Below are positions 28,507 through 37,411 of a stretch of 64,000 nucleotides of DNA, piece after piece. Numbering within the stretch: the stretch's first letter is position 1; each line of letters begins with the position of its first letter. The notes below the pieces were generated by a model. It was not told the DNA's origin, ran no database searches, and was given only the letters and a program-made list of their open reading frames with translations. The position numbers and the translations under genes were made by a program. The stretch is from Antarctobacter aquimaris (GTDB lineage Bacteria > Pseudomonadota > Alphaproteobacteria > Rhodobacterales > Rhodobacteraceae), in NCBI RefSeq assembly GCF_900184945.1, contig NZ_FXYF01000014.1, positions 62,001-126,000 of the forward strand, written 5' to 3'.

Positions 28507-29198
28507 CCCCGGACGACAGCGTCCTTTTCGTGATCCTTGGCATCCCGATCAATGCCACGATCTTCAACACATGGGTCATCATGGCCCTTTTGGCAGGCCT
28601 GTCGGCCCTGATCACCCGCAATCTGCGCGCCGACGTGCCGCCCAACCGATGGCGCACCGCGCTTGAGGTGATCGTCAACGGGATTGCCGGGCAGATATCC
28701 GAGATCACCGGGCGGCACGATCCGCGCATTCTCTATTTCACCGGCACCCTGTTCCTGTTCATCGTCACCGCCAACCTTCTGACGGTCGTGCCCGGCTTTG
28801 ATACGCCCACGGCCTCGCTTTCCACGACGGCGGCGCTGGCGTTGTCGGTTCTGATCGCGGTGCCGCTGTTCGGGATCGGCAGCCGGGGGCTGGGCGGCTA
28901 TCTGAAAACCTATGTTCAGCCCTCGTTCATCATGCTGCCCTTCAACATCATCAGCGAGTTTTCGCGCGGCATATCGCTGGCCATCCGCCTTTACGGCAAC
29001 ATCATGAGCGGCGCGGTGATCGCGGCGATCCTGCTGGGCGTGGCGCCGTTCTTCTTTCCCGTGGTGATGGACATGCTGGGTCTGCTGACCGGCATCATCC
29101 AGGCCTACATCTTCGCCATCCTCGCCACCGTCTACATCTCGACCGCGACGGCCCCGCCGCCCGCGGACGGGGCTGAAACCGCAAAGGACACTCCATGA
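28497..29198 (+). CDS. atpB: N-ATPase Fo subunit a
   Basis: The 233-residue membrane subunit has the ion-path motifs RWRTALEVIVNGIAGQI, FLFIVTANLL, and the conserved Arg in ISLAIRLYGNIMSGAVI. Subunit a provides the stator half-channels for ion movement past the c ring. The start ATG at 28497 lies 10 nt inside atpR. Confidence 0.95.
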   Translation: MQLTPDDSVLFVILGIPINATIFNTWVIMALLAGLSALITRNLRADVPPNRWRTALEVIVNGIAGQISEITGRHDPRILYFTGTLFLFIVTANLLTVVPGFDTPTASLSTTAALALSVLIAVPLFGIGSRGLGGYLKTYVQPSFIMLPFNIISEFSRGISLAIRLYGNIMSGAVIAAILLGVAPFFFPVVMDMLGLLTGIIQAYIFAILATVYISTATAPPPADGAETAKDTP

Positions 29199-29485
29199 CA
29201 GATCTCGCGATAATTGCCGCCATCTCGATCTTCACGGCCGGGCTCACCGTGGCTTTCGGTTCGCTCGGGCCGGCTCTGGGCGAAGGGCGGGCCGCGTCAA
29301 CCGCGCTGAACGCCATCGCCCAGCAGCCCGACGCGGCGCCAACCCTGTCGCGCACCTTGTTCGTCAGCCTTGCGATGATCGAATCCACCGCGATCTACTG
29401 TTTCGTCGTCGCGATGATCCTGATCTTTGCCAACCCGTTCTGGGACGCAGCCCTGGAGGCTGCGGCGCAAGGGGCCGGGGGCTGA
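29195..29485 (+). CDS. atpE: N-ATPase Fo subunit c, Na+-type ligands
   Basis: The 96-residue hairpin has helix 1 with Glu30 in GSLGPALGEGRA and helix 2 with Glu63-Ser64-Thr65 and Tyr68 in MIESTAIYCF. Compared with Ilyobacter tartaricus subunit c (Gln32, Glu65, Ser66, Thr67, Tyr70) the Na+ ligand set is present, with Glu in place of the Gln, as in described N-ATPases. This predicts Na+ rather than H+ transport. The start overlaps the atpB stop (ATGA). Confidence 0.93.
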   Translation: MTDLAIIAAISIFTAGLTVAFGSLGPALGEGRAASTALNAIAQQPDAAPTLSRTLFVSLAMIESTAIYCFVVAMILIFANPFWDAALEAAAQGAGG

Positions 29486-29489
29486 CGCG

Positions 29490-30257
29490 ATGTCGATAGA
29501 CTGGATCACGGTCGGGGCGCAGATCGCCAACTTCCTGGTGCTGATCTGGCTGCTCAAGCGGTTTCTCTATCGCCCCATCCTTGACGGGATCGACACGCGC
29601 GAGGCCGAGATTGCCGCGCGCATGGGCGAGTCCGCAGCCGTTCGCCAGCGCGCAGAGGCCAGGGAGGCCGAATACAAGGCTCAGATCGCGAACCTGTCCG
29701 CCAGCAGGGCCGAGTTGCTGGAAAAGGCCCGGCACGATGCGCAAGCCGAGCGGGATGCAATTCTGGCGCAGGCGCGGCACCGCTTGGCAAGCGAGCAGTC
29801 CGAACGCGAGGACCTGCGCGCCGAAGAAGCCCGCCAATATACCGCCGATCTGCATCGCAGCGGCGCAAGGGCGTTGCTGGCACTGACGCGCAAGGCCTTG
29901 TCGGACCTGGCGGATGAGACACTGGAACAACGGATTGCCCTGCACGCAGCGGTGCGCCTGAAGGGCATGGTGGACGATCTGCGCGATGCCGCCGGTGACA
30001 GCCGCGAGGCGGTCGCGCTGACCCGCGATCCACTGCCCGAGGAGGTGAAGGCGCGCCTGCGCGAGGAACTTGCCACGATCCTTCCGGGCTTCAGCTTGCG
30101 GTTCGACACCGATCCGGCCCTGTCGCCCGGTCTCAATCTGCGGCTGGGCGGTGCGCAGGTCGGCTGGACAACGGACAGTTATCTGGATGGCCTGGATGCC
30201 GTGCTGGAAGATCGGTCCGGGGAGCTCTTGCGCAAGGGTCTGACCGATGCGGCCTGA
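29490..30257 (+). CDS. atpF: N-ATPase Fo subunit b (b-delta type)
   Basis: The 255-residue protein has one N-terminal membrane helix ([22 protein letters not shown]), a long charged helix (residues 35-130) and a C-terminal domain ([29 protein letters not shown]) that resembles the end of the delta subunit. N-ATPase operons lack a separate atpH, so this protein probably fills both stator roles. The start follows atpE by 4 nt. Confidence 0.88.
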   Translation: MSIDWITVGAQIANFLVLIWLLKRFLYRPILDGIDTREAEIAARMGESAAVRQRAEAREAEYKAQIANLSASRAELLEKARHDAQAERDAILAQARHRLASEQSEREDLRAEEARQYTADLHRSGARALLALTRKALSDLADETLEQRIALHAAVRLKGMVDDLRDAAGDSREAVALTRDPLPEEVKARLREELATILPGFSLRFDTDPALSPGLNLRLGGAQVGWTTDSYLDGLDAVLEDRSGELLRKGLTDAA

Positions 30258-31776
30258 TCTGGAACCGATGCAAACGACGCGTGATCTGCTGCAGGCGCTG
30301 CTGGACAGCCCGCCGCCCGCGCCCGAGATCGGCGAGGTCGGTCGTGTCGCCGAAGTGGGCGATGGGATCGCCATCGTGACCGGTCTGGCCCGCGCGCTGG
30401 CGGACGAGATGCTGGACTTTGCCTCGGGGGTGCGGGGGATCGTCTTTGACCTCGAACCCGGGCGTCTGGGCGTCGTTCTGCTTGGTCCCTCCGAGAATGT
30501 CACGATGGGCGAGGACGTGCGCCGGACCAAGCGGGTGGTCAGTGTGCCGGTCGGGCCGGCATTGCTGGGCCGGGTTGTCGATGCCCTGGGTCGCCCCCGC
30601 GATGGTGGCGGGCCGGTGGATGCGGCCATCCACGCGCCGGTTGAGGCCGAGGCCCCCGATATCCTGCACCGACGCGCCGTGGCGCGGCCGCTTGCGACCG
30701 GGCTGAAGGCGGTGGATGCGGCCGTGCCCGTGGGGCTGGGCCAGCGCGAACTGATCATCGGCGACCGGCAGACCGGCAAGACCTCGATCGCGGTCGATAC
30801 CATCCTGAACCAGAAGAGGACCGGTGTGATCTGCATCTATTGCGCCATCGGCCAGCGCGGCGATGCGGTGGCCAAGGTGATCGGCGCGATCCGCGACGGC
30901 GGCATGATGGCACAATCGGTCATCATCGCGGCGGGCGACGAGGATGCGCCGGGGCTGGCCTATATCGCGCCCTATGCGTCAATGTCGATGGCCGAGAGCT
31001 TTGCCGCCACGGGCAGGGATGTGCTGGTGGTCATGGACGATCTGACCCATCACGCCCATGCCTACCGCGAATTGTCGCTGCTGTTGCGCCGCCCGCCGGG
31101 ACGCGAGGCATTTCCGGGCGATATCTTCTATGTCCATGCCCGCCTCCTGGAACGTGCCGGGCAATTCGCCGAAGGGGCAGGCTCGATCACCGCCCTGCCC
31201 GTTGTCGAAACCCAGGCCGAGAACCTGTCGGCCTATATCCCGACGAACCTGATTTCGATCACCGACGGGCAGATCTACCTGTCGCCCCGTCTGGTGCGCA
31301 CCAACCAGTTTCCCGCCGTCGATCTGGGCGTGTCGGTCAGCCGTGTCGGCGGCAAGGCGCAGGCCCGCGCATTCCGCGAGGTCGCCGGAAACCTGCGTGT
31401 GACCCTGTCACAATTCGAGGAACTGGAGGAGTTCGCCCGTTTCGGCACCCGGCTGGATGACGCCACGCGCGCGCGGCTGGCGCGCGGGGCCGCCGTGCGT
31501 GCGGCCCTGCGCCAGGCCGAGCGGGATCCGATGTCGGCCAATGAGCAACTGGCGGTGCTGGTGGCCGCGATGGAAGGCATGCTGGACGGTATGGACGAAG
31601 GCCGGACCCGGGCCGCAATCCATGCCATCCGGACCGCAATTCGGGCGGATGACGGGGGTTTGGCAAGGACGATCGCGGAAAACGACAGGCTGACCGACGC
31701 GGCGCGCGGTCGGATCCTGGACACGGCACGGGCGGCCATATCGGCGCAGGCAGGGGATGATGGCCCAGACGCTTGA
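30247..31776 (+). CDS. atpA: N-ATPase F1 alpha subunit
   Basis: The 509-residue subunit has the P-loop GDRQTGKT (about residues 173-180), [59 protein letters not shown], and [15 protein letters not shown]. Length and motifs are standard. The start lies 10 nt inside atpF. Confidence 0.96.
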   Translation: MRPDLEPMQTTRDLLQALLDSPPPAPEIGEVGRVAEVGDGIAIVTGLARALADEMLDFASGVRGIVFDLEPGRLGVVLLGPSENVTMGEDVRRTKRVVSVPVGPALLGRVVDALGRPRDGGGPVDAAIHAPVEAEAPDILHRRAVARPLATGLKAVDAAVPVGLGQRELIIGDRQTGKTSIAVDTILNQKRTGVICIYCAIGQRGDAVAKVIGAIRDGGMMAQSVIIAAGDEDAPGLAYIAPYASMSMAESFAATGRDVLVVMDDLTHHAHAYRELSLLLRRPPGREAFPGDIFYVHARLLERAGQFAEGAGSITALPVVETQAENLSAYIPTNLISITDGQIYLSPRLVRTNQFPAVDLGVSVSRVGGKAQARAFREVAGNLRVTLSQFEELEEFARFGTRLDDATRARLARGAAVRAALRQAERDPMSANEQLAVLVAAMEGMLDGMDEGRTRAAIHAIRTAIRADDGGLARTIAENDRLTDAARGRILDTARAAISAQAGDDGPDA

Positions 31777-32662
31777 ACGCCTCACCCACAGGACAAAGAC
31801 GATGCAGAGCATTCGCGGCATCGTCAGCACGATGAAAACCATGTCGGCGATCAATGCGCTGCCCTATGAACAGGCGGCGCAGGCGATCGAGGCCTATCAG
31901 GACACCGTGATGGCGGGGTTTCATGCCTTCGTGCGCTGCCACGGACCACTGCCGGAAGATGCCGATCCCGCAGCCGCGGCGATTGCCATTGTCTTCGGCT
32001 CCGACCACGGGCTTTGCGGCAACTACAACGAGATCGTTGCAACGGAAGCCATGCGGATCAAGCACCTTGCCCCCTCCACGGGGGTGATCTGCGTTGGCGC
32101 CCAGATGGAGGATGCCCTGGTCGGGCTGGGCATCGTGCCGAAGACCACATTGCTGACGCCTGCCACGGCGGATGGGCTGGGGCGGCTGTCCGGCCGCCTG
32201 ATAACCCTGCTCGACAAGTTGCGCCTGTCCGGCGCGTCGGGCGCGATCGGCGTTTCGCTGGTTCACATGCAGCGCGGCGCGCACGGTGAACAGCACCCGG
32301 TGTCTCTGCGTCTGTTGCCGCTGGACCCCGGGATGACCAGACAGCTGGCGCAAAGACCCTGGGACTCGCGCAGCCTGCCGCAATTCCGGATGCCTCCGGA
32401 CCGGCTTCTGGCTTCGCTGATCCGCAGCTATCTCTTTGCCAGATTGTTCCGTTCGGCAGCAGAGGCCATGGTGACCGAAAACGCGGCCCGACTGGCGCGG
32501 ATGCAGCAGGCCGAACAGTCCATTGACGGCCAGATCGAAACGCTGGCCGCCGAGATGCGTTTGGCCCGCCAGAGCGAGATCACCACAGAGCTTCTGGATG
32601 TCATCATCGGGTTCGAGGCATTGAAGGGGCGAGAAAAGCGGTCGCGTGACAGGCAGCCCTGA
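31757..32662 (+). CDS. atpG: N-ATPase F1 gamma subunit
   Basis: The 301-residue protein is divergent in sequence, as is normal for N-type gamma. It shows [29 protein letters not shown] at the N-terminus, [12 protein letters not shown] in the middle, and the C-terminal helix [19 protein letters not shown] that forms the rotor shaft. It overlaps atpA by 20 nt and ends the operon. Confidence 0.92.
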   Translation: MMAQTLERLTHRTKTMQSIRGIVSTMKTMSAINALPYEQAAQAIEAYQDTVMAGFHAFVRCHGPLPEDADPAAAAIAIVFGSDHGLCGNYNEIVATEAMRIKHLAPSTGVICVGAQMEDALVGLGIVPKTTLLTPATADGLGRLSGRLITLLDKLRLSGASGAIGVSLVHMQRGAHGEQHPVSLRLLPLDPGMTRQLAQRPWDSRSLPQFRMPPDRLLASLIRSYLFARLFRSAAEAMVTENAARLARMQQAEQSIDGQIETLAAEMRLARQSEITTELLDVIIGFEALKGREKRSRDRQP

Positions 32663-32681
32663 ACGCGGATTCTCGAGGCGT

Positions 32682-32695
32682 TTAACCCCGATCAA
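32682..32695. promoter_or_regulatory. FNR-type box 5 (upstream of baeRF gene)
   Basis: TTAAC-CCCG-ATCAA, 19 nt after the atpG stop and 89 nt before the next start, in an otherwise non-coding 122-nt gap. Its location separates the ATPase operon from a new unit. Confidence 0.6.
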
Positions 32696-32784
32696 TCCAC
32701 CCCCGCCGACGATAGCCTATCTTTGGATTCGTTCCGCCCGGTTGAGCATAGCCCGCTCAAGCCCCATAATCTGAAAGAAAAAAC

Positions 32785-33909
32785 ATGCTCTATGTTGACC
32801 TGCCGACAGCGCGCGAAATCGGTGAACTTGATCTGGTGCGTTCGGATGCCTGCGTCTCGATCTACCTCGCGACGACGCCGCTGACCCAGGAAACCGGCAA
32901 AAGCCGCACAACCCTGCGGCAACTGATCAAGACCGCCATCGACAGGCTGGAGGCCGCTGGCGTCGAAAAGCGCCGTATCTGGCCGTTGCAGGAACACTTC
33001 GACACCGTGCTGGAGGATGACGGATTCTGGGAGCATCAGGCCCACAGCCTGGCCATCCTTGCGACGCCGGAAAAGCTGCTGACCTATCGGCTGGCCAACA
33101 ACCTGTCGGATATGGTCGCGGTATCGGACCGCTTCCATCTCAAGCCTCTGCTCAGGGCCATCACCTTTCCCAATGCGGCCCATGTTCTGGCGGTTTCGGA
33201 AAACGCGGTGCGGCTGATCGAGGTTTCCAGCGACTTGCCCGCAACCGAGATCAAGGTGCCGAACATGCCAAGGAGCGCCGCCAGCGCCGTCGGCAAGGCC
33301 TCGATCAATGACAGCGGCGCCGGTCGGCGCATTCAGGGAAAGGAAGGGCAGAAGGTTCGCCTGGGGCAGTATATCCGCAAGATCGATACGGCGCTGCGCC
33401 CTGTGCTGGCACATTCCGAGATCCCCTTGATCCTGGCCTCGACACTGCCGGTTGCCGGGCTGTTCCGCTCACTCAGCCGATTTGACCTGCTGGAGGACAT
33501 GATCGAAACCGCGCCTGACAACATGACGGAAGCCGAACTGGCCAAGGCCGCCCGGCCTGTCCTGGATGCCCATTACGCCAGGCGGATGGCGGAGTTCCGT
33601 ACCCATTATGACACGCGCGCAGGTCAGAGCAGAACCACCACCGATATCTCGGATGCCGCGCGGGCGGCAACGTTCGGGGGCATCGAGACGCTGCTCGTCG
33701 ATATCGACGCGGTCATTCCGGGCTCGGTTGATGAAGCCAGCGGAGCAGTCAGTTTTGTTCCCAAGGAAGCCCCCGGCGCTGGCAGCTACGGGGTGGTCGA
33801 CGAGATCGCGGGCCGGGCGCTGCGCACGGGCGCACGTGTTCTGGCCGTCCGCAAGCCGGATATTCCCGGCGAAACGCCGCTTGCGGCGATCCTGCGTCAC
33901 CCGCTTTGA
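32785..33909 (+). CDS. baeRF-type (eRF1-like) protein, family 11
   Basis: The 374-residue protein matches bacterial archaeo-eukaryotic release-factor-like proteins (baeRF family 11): N-terminal SDACVSIYLATTPLTQETGKSRTTLRQLIKTAIDRLE, central VRLIEVSSDLP, and a C-terminal domain with TFGGIETLLVDID and GYxx-like YGVVDEIAGRALRTGARVLAVRK. Such proteins are thought to act on stalled or hibernating ribosomes, but experimental data are few. It is preceded by FNR-type box 5. Confidence 0.78.
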   Translation: MLYVDLPTAREIGELDLVRSDACVSIYLATTPLTQETGKSRTTLRQLIKTAIDRLEAAGVEKRRIWPLQEHFDTVLEDDGFWEHQAHSLAILATPEKLLTYRLANNLSDMVAVSDRFHLKPLLRAITFPNAAHVLAVSENAVRLIEVSSDLPATEIKVPNMPRSAASAVGKASINDSGAGRRIQGKEGQKVRLGQYIRKIDTALRPVLAHSEIPLILASTLPVAGLFRSLSRFDLLEDMIETAPDNMTEAELAKAARPVLDAHYARRMAEFRTHYDTRAGQSRTTTDISDAARAATFGGIETLLVDIDAVIPGSVDEASGAVSFVPKEAPGAGSYGVVDEIAGRALRTGARVLAVRKPDIPGETPLAAILRHPL

Positions 33910-33969
33910 ACAATCGCGGGCCCGGAGGGGCACGCCCGGCCCCTTCGACCCCTGGCGCGGCTGTCGGGT

Positions 33970-33983
33970 TTAACCCGCGATAA
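33970..33983. promoter_or_regulatory. FNR-type box 6, degenerate (upstream of CBS gene)
   Basis: TTAAC-CCGC-GATAA has a perfect left half but a changed right half. It is 67 nt before the CBS start, the same spacing as boxes 1, 3 and 4. Immediately downstream, GGATAAC at 33987-33993 and GTTATCC at 34004-34010 form a 7-bp inverted repeat followed by TTTT; given the promoter location this may be a second operator rather than a terminator. Confidence 0.45.
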
Positions 33984-34050
33984 TTCGGATAACGTTCTTG
34001 CGGGTTATCCTTTTCGAACAAGATGTTGTCTTCGTCTCGGAGATACAGGG

Positions 34051-34461
34051 ATGCTGGTAAGCCGCATCATGCGCACCCCGGTCACGACCATCACGCCAGA
34101 CACCTCGGTTCGGGCCGCGGCGGCGCTGATGGCCGAGCTTGACCTGGGTGTATTGCCGGTTTGCGTCCACGGTCGCCCGATCGGCATCCTGACTGACAGG
34201 GACATCGTGATCCGATGGGTCCCCAATGCGGTTGCCGACAGCAGTATCGGGCCGATCATGACACCCGGCATCGTGACCTGCTGTGCCGACCAGACAGTCG
34301 AGCAGGCGGCCTACCTCATGTCCGACAGGCGGCTCCGCCGGCTTGTCGTTGTGGACATCGCCGGCAAGATCGTGGGGATCGTCACATTGGGCGATATCGC
34401 CAATGATGCGAGCGAGGAGTTGGCAGGTCAGACCCTGGGTGAGATTGTCGAAGAACCGTAA
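34051..34461 (+). CDS. Two-CBS-domain protein
   Basis: The 136-residue protein consists of two CBS motifs: VSRIMRTPVTTITPDTSVRAAAALM..LPVCVHGRPIGILTDRDIVIR and IMTPGIVTCCADQTVEQAAYLM..RRLVVVDIAGKIVGIVTLGDIA. Such proteins sense adenosyl nucleotides. It is in the island and convergent with the Crp/Fnr gene, with 2 nt between stops. The partner is unknown. Confidence 0.9.
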   Translation: MLVSRIMRTPVTTITPDTSVRAAAALMAELDLGVLPVCVHGRPIGILTDRDIVIRWVPNAVADSSIGPIMTPGIVTCCADQTVEQAAYLMSDRRLRRLVVVDIAGKIVGIVTLGDIANDASEELAGQTLGEIVEEP

Positions 34462-34463
34462 CG

Positions 34464-35201
34464 CTACTGGGCCTGCCGGAGAAGGATCTCGCGCTTGAAA
34501 ACCTCCAGGTCAATTCCGGCGATCTCACACAACCTGTCGAGATCGTTGAGAACGATTTCGCCGTGGGCCGGATAGGATATGACACCGTCCCGCTCGAACC
34601 GCCGCATCGTCCGGCAGACATGGACGTTGCTCAGCCCGGTGAATTCACCGATCTTTTGCTGTGTCATCGGAAACAGGAATCGGGCATCCTTGACCAGTCC
34701 GACAACATCAAGCCGGACGTAGAATTCCAGCAGGGCATAGGCGACGCGATTTGCTGCGGCCCCCTTGCCCATTCGCAGCAGGATTTCGGAGGTGCGGGCC
34801 TGCGTCCTGACAATCTCTGCGGCCATCATTTCGCGCAGCCTTGCCATGTCCGGGGATGGGCCATTCGCATGCGAGGGTCGAATGATAATGTATCGCGCAT
34901 CGCTCAGAGCTTCGACCGAGCAGGCGGATACAGGTGCGCCAGCCGCCCCGATCAAGGCGAAATCCCCCGGCAGCATAACATCTATGATCTGGGTTTCGCC
35001 ACCAGGCAGCATCTTTGAAAAACCGATCCAGCCTTCGAGCAGAAGCATGGAATGGTCTGCGAAATCTTCCTCGCGGACGATGGTTTTTCCCTTGTTGGCG
35101 GTTTCGACGGTTGCCTGCGGCTGAATACGCAAGAACAGATCGACAAGTGCCGGCTGGCTTCGGCCAACGGGAAGCGCAATGACATTGCTCAGAAGTTGCA
35201 T
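34464..35201 (-). CDS. Crp/Fnr-family transcriptional regulator
   Basis: The 245-residue protein has an N-terminal cyclic-nucleotide-binding-like domain (GKTIVREEDFADHSMLLLEGWIGFSKML, DVMLPGDFALIGAAG), a dimerisation helix, and a C-terminal HTH (MTQQKIGEFTGLSNVHVCRTMRRFERDGVI). The FNR cysteine cluster is absent, so it is not an Fe-S FNR. The recognition helix differs from FNR at the residues contacting TTGAT (Glu and Ser positions), compatible with a changed half-site. It is the only intact member of the family in the island and a candidate reader of the boxes. Confidence 0.9.
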   Translation of the reverse strand: MQLLSNVIALPVGRSQPALVDLFLRIQPQATVETANKGKTIVREEDFADHSMLLLEGWIGFSKMLPGGETQIIDVMLPGDFALIGAAGAPVSACSVEALSDARYIIIRPSHANGPSPDMARLREMMAAEIVRTQARTSEILLRMGKGAAANRVAYALLEFYVRLDVVGLVKDARFLFPMTQQKIGEFTGLSNVHVCRTMRRFERDGVISYPAHGEIVLNDLDRLCEIAGIDLEVFKREILLRQAQ

Positions 35202-35475
35202 CGAAGTCGCTCTTCCCGATCAGGCCCTGAGGCACAAAAAAACTGCGCGACATCGAAGCGCCTGGTGCGGAGGTGGGGTTGATCACGAGTCCGTGCAAGG
35301 CGGCCGCGGCGTTTTGCCTCTGGGGGCATCGTCCAAGGGTGCCACACCATCGAAAGCGGCGTGGCGGCGGCCGAGCCCCAGGCTCTTCGACGCAGATGCG
35401 GGCGTTGTTGCCGACCCCGGACACCTGCCGCAACTATCGTGGCGCAATGCCGCAAGGTGGCGGTTTGGCCTCGGA
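35202..35475. other. No gene seen upstream of Crp/Fnr gene
   Basis: The 274-nt stretch between the Crp/Fnr start and FNR-type box 7 has only shadow frames. The Crp/Fnr promoter should lie at its left end; no TTAAC-type box is seen close to that start. Confidence 0.5.
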
Positions 35476-35489
35476 TTAACCGGGATCAA
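35476..35489. promoter_or_regulatory. FNR-type box 7 (upstream of usp remnant)
   Basis: TTAAC-CGGG-ATCAA, about 37 nt before an AAAAAGGAGG ribosome binding site at 35521-35530. The site seems to be the preserved promoter of a mostly deleted universal stress protein gene. Confidence 0.6.
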
Positions 35490-35523
35490 TGAATTCCATT
35501 TCCTGAGCGTGTAAACGAAAAAA

Positions 35524-35652
35524 AAGGAGGGTGCTGATCCCATCTGCATCGAAGCGCATGCAGGGTCGCGGCTGTCCGGATCGCTGCTGGGCAGCACGGC
35601 CGAGAAGCTGCCCGTTGATCCGCCCTGCGATGTGCCTGTCACGCCACCATGA
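35524..35652 (+). pseudogene. Universal stress protein remnant (C-terminus only)
   Basis: In the frame ending TGA at 35650-35652 the translation reads ADPICIEAHAGSRLSGSLLGS followed by TAEKLPVDPPCDVPVTPP, which matches the C-terminal Usp block: DLIVIGAH, the G-x9-G-S ATP-binding loop, TAEKV..PCDVLV. About 100 N-terminal codons are missing, although an FNR-type box and a strong ribosome binding site are still in front, so an internal deletion is inferred. No start codon is correctly placed. Confidence 0.65.
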
Positions 35653-35696
35653 GTTTTTTTCCCGACCAGCGACGTTCAATGAAAAGGAGCGACACC

Positions 35697-37001
35697 ATGT
35701 TCCACCGCAGACAATTCCTCTCGCTCGCTGTCCTTGGCGGCGCGGGTGCCTTGGCGGTCTCGCCAACTTCCGCAGCTGGGCCGGCGCCGGTCTCGACCAA
35801 TGCCAGGATCGTCATCGTCGGGGCCGGTGCGGCCGGTGCGGCGCTGTCCAACCGGCTGGTGCGCAGGTTCGACGGGGCGACGATCACGATTGTCGACCCG
35901 AGCCAGGCCCATATCTATCAGCCCGGACTGTCCCTGGTCGCGTCCGGCCTGAAACCGGCCAACTATGTCGTGTCCCGGACAGCCGAATGGCTTCCCGACG
36001 GGGTGACGCTGGTTCCCGAGGCCGTCGCCGCCGTCGACCCGGAAAACAGGACCGTCTCGACCTCGGGCGGGCAAACCCTGGCCTACGACTTCCTTGTTCT
36101 GGCGCCGGGCCTGGTTCTCGACCACGGCGCAATCGAGGGCTTTTCGCTCGACATGGTGGGCCAGAACGGAATCGGCGCGCTCTATGCCGGGCCGGAATAT
36201 GCCGCAAAGACCTGGGCCGCGGCGGATGAATTCACCCAGACCGGCGGGCGCGGCATCTTTACCCGCCCCGCGACCGAAATGAAGTGCGCCGGCGCGCCGC
36301 TGAAACATGCCTTCCTGATCGACGATATCGCGCGGCGGGCGGGCAATGCGGGCAAGGTCGACATGGTCTATGCGGCCCATAACGACACCCTGTTCGGCGT
36401 TCCCATCGTTTCCGAAAAGGTGCGGATGCTGTTTCAGGATCGCGGCATCGCACCCGTCTATCATCATGTGCTGAAGGCGGTCGACGCGGGGCGCAAGGTT
36501 GCAACCTTCACCACGCCCGACGGCGATCAGGAAATGGACTTCGATTATCTGCATGTCATTCCGCCGCAGCGCGCGCCCGATTTCATCCGCCAGTCCGGGC
36601 TGAGCTGGGGCGACAAATGGACCGATCAGGGCTGGGTCGAGGTGGACAGGCACAGCCTGCGCCACCTGCGCTATCCTGAAATCTTCGCGCTGGGCGACGT
36701 GGCGGGTGTGCCCAAGGGCAAGACCGCGGCCAGCGTCAAGTTCCAGGTTCCGGTTGTCGAAGACCACCTTGTCGCGGCGGTTGAGGGTCGCGACGGCGAT
36801 GCCGCCTACAACGGCTATACCTCCTGCCCGCTGATCACCCGGATCGGGAGGGCGATGCTGGTCGAGTTTGACTACAACAACAACCTGACCCCGTCCTTTC
36901 CGGGGATCATTGCGCCGCTCGAAGAGCTGTGGATCACCTGGCTGATGAAGGAAATCGCGCTGAAGGCGACCTACAACGCCATGCTGCGCGGCCGTGCCTG
37001 A
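35697..37001 (+). CDS. Sulfide:quinone oxidoreductase-like FAD flavoprotein
   Basis: The 434-residue protein starts at an ATG with AAAAGGAG ten bases upstream. A twin-arginine-like N-terminus (HRRQFLSLAVLGGAGALA) suggests Tat export. FAD motifs are RIVIVGAGAAGAALSNRLVRR and FALGDVAGVPKGKTAASV; YDFLVLAPG is typical of SQR/FCSD. Redox-active Cys candidates occur in TEMKCAGAP and YTSCPLI. This fits a periplasmic SQR-type enzyme oxidising sulfide into the quinone pool, but the exact type is not certain. It is linked to a DUF5368 gene 13 nt downstream. Confidence 0.85.
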   Translation: MFHRRQFLSLAVLGGAGALAVSPTSAAGPAPVSTNARIVIVGAGAAGAALSNRLVRRFDGATITIVDPSQAHIYQPGLSLVASGLKPANYVVSRTAEWLPDGVTLVPEAVAAVDPENRTVSTSGGQTLAYDFLVLAPGLVLDHGAIEGFSLDMVGQNGIGALYAGPEYAAKTWAAADEFTQTGGRGIFTRPATEMKCAGAPLKHAFLIDDIARRAGNAGKVDMVYAAHNDTLFGVPIVSEKVRMLFQDRGIAPVYHHVLKAVDAGRKVATFTTPDGDQEMDFDYLHVIPPQRAPDFIRQSGLSWGDKWTDQGWVEVDRHSLRHLRYPEIFALGDVAGVPKGKTAASVKFQVPVVEDHLVAAVEGRDGDAAYNGYTSCPLITRIGRAMLVEFDYNNNLTPSFPGIIAPLEELWITWLMKEIALKATYNAMLRGRA

Positions 37002-37014
37002 GGAGGCTGAAACA

Positions 37015-37368
37015 ATGAACGACATGACATTCGGAACCATTGTCGCGGTGCTGGAAGAGATTTTCGGCCGCGGGCTTTTCTGGACGATGGTGGTGGCGGC
37101 CGCGCTGGTCACCCTCGCCTATCTCTATGTCCTGATCCGCGACCGGTCGGTGAACTGGCGCAAGTTCCTGCTGGCCCAGCTGTCGATGCCTTTGGGCGCG
37201 ATCGGCGCGGTGATCTTTGTGCTGGCCGTGACCGATTCAGGGCTTGGCGATATCGGCGGGCCCATCGACGTGATCATGTTGCTGGCCATCGCCGCCGCAG
37301 GCGCCATCGGGATCGCGATCCTGGTCTATACCGCGCAATCGCTGATCCGGGGCAAGCAATCCCGTTGA
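37015..37368 (+). CDS. DUF5368 membrane protein
   Basis: The 117-residue protein has three hydrophobic segments (FWTMVVAAALVTLAYLYVLI, MPLGAIGAVIFVLAV, VIMLLAIAAAGAIGIAILVY) and the family pattern TFGTIVAVLEEIFGRGLFW and GDIGGPIDVI. The function is unknown. It lies right after the SQR-like gene, which in related genomes also tends to carry it, so a partner role at the membrane is plausible. Confidence 0.8.
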   Translation: MNDMTFGTIVAVLEEIFGRGLFWTMVVAAALVTLAYLYVLIRDRSVNWRKFLLAQLSMPLGAIGAVIFVLAVTDSGLGDIGGPIDVIMLLAIAAAGAIGIAILVYTAQSLIRGKQSR

Positions 37369-37411
37369 CGCGCACGCAAATGGCGCCGATCGGTTCAGGT
37401 CATCGTGGCTG

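Noticed and set aside
33987-34010. GGATAAC/GTTATCC repeat followed by TTTT as a terminator
   Set aside because: It lies downstream of FNR-type box 6 and would fall in the promoter of the CBS gene, so a terminator role for baeRF is doubtful; kept only as a remark in the box 6 entry.
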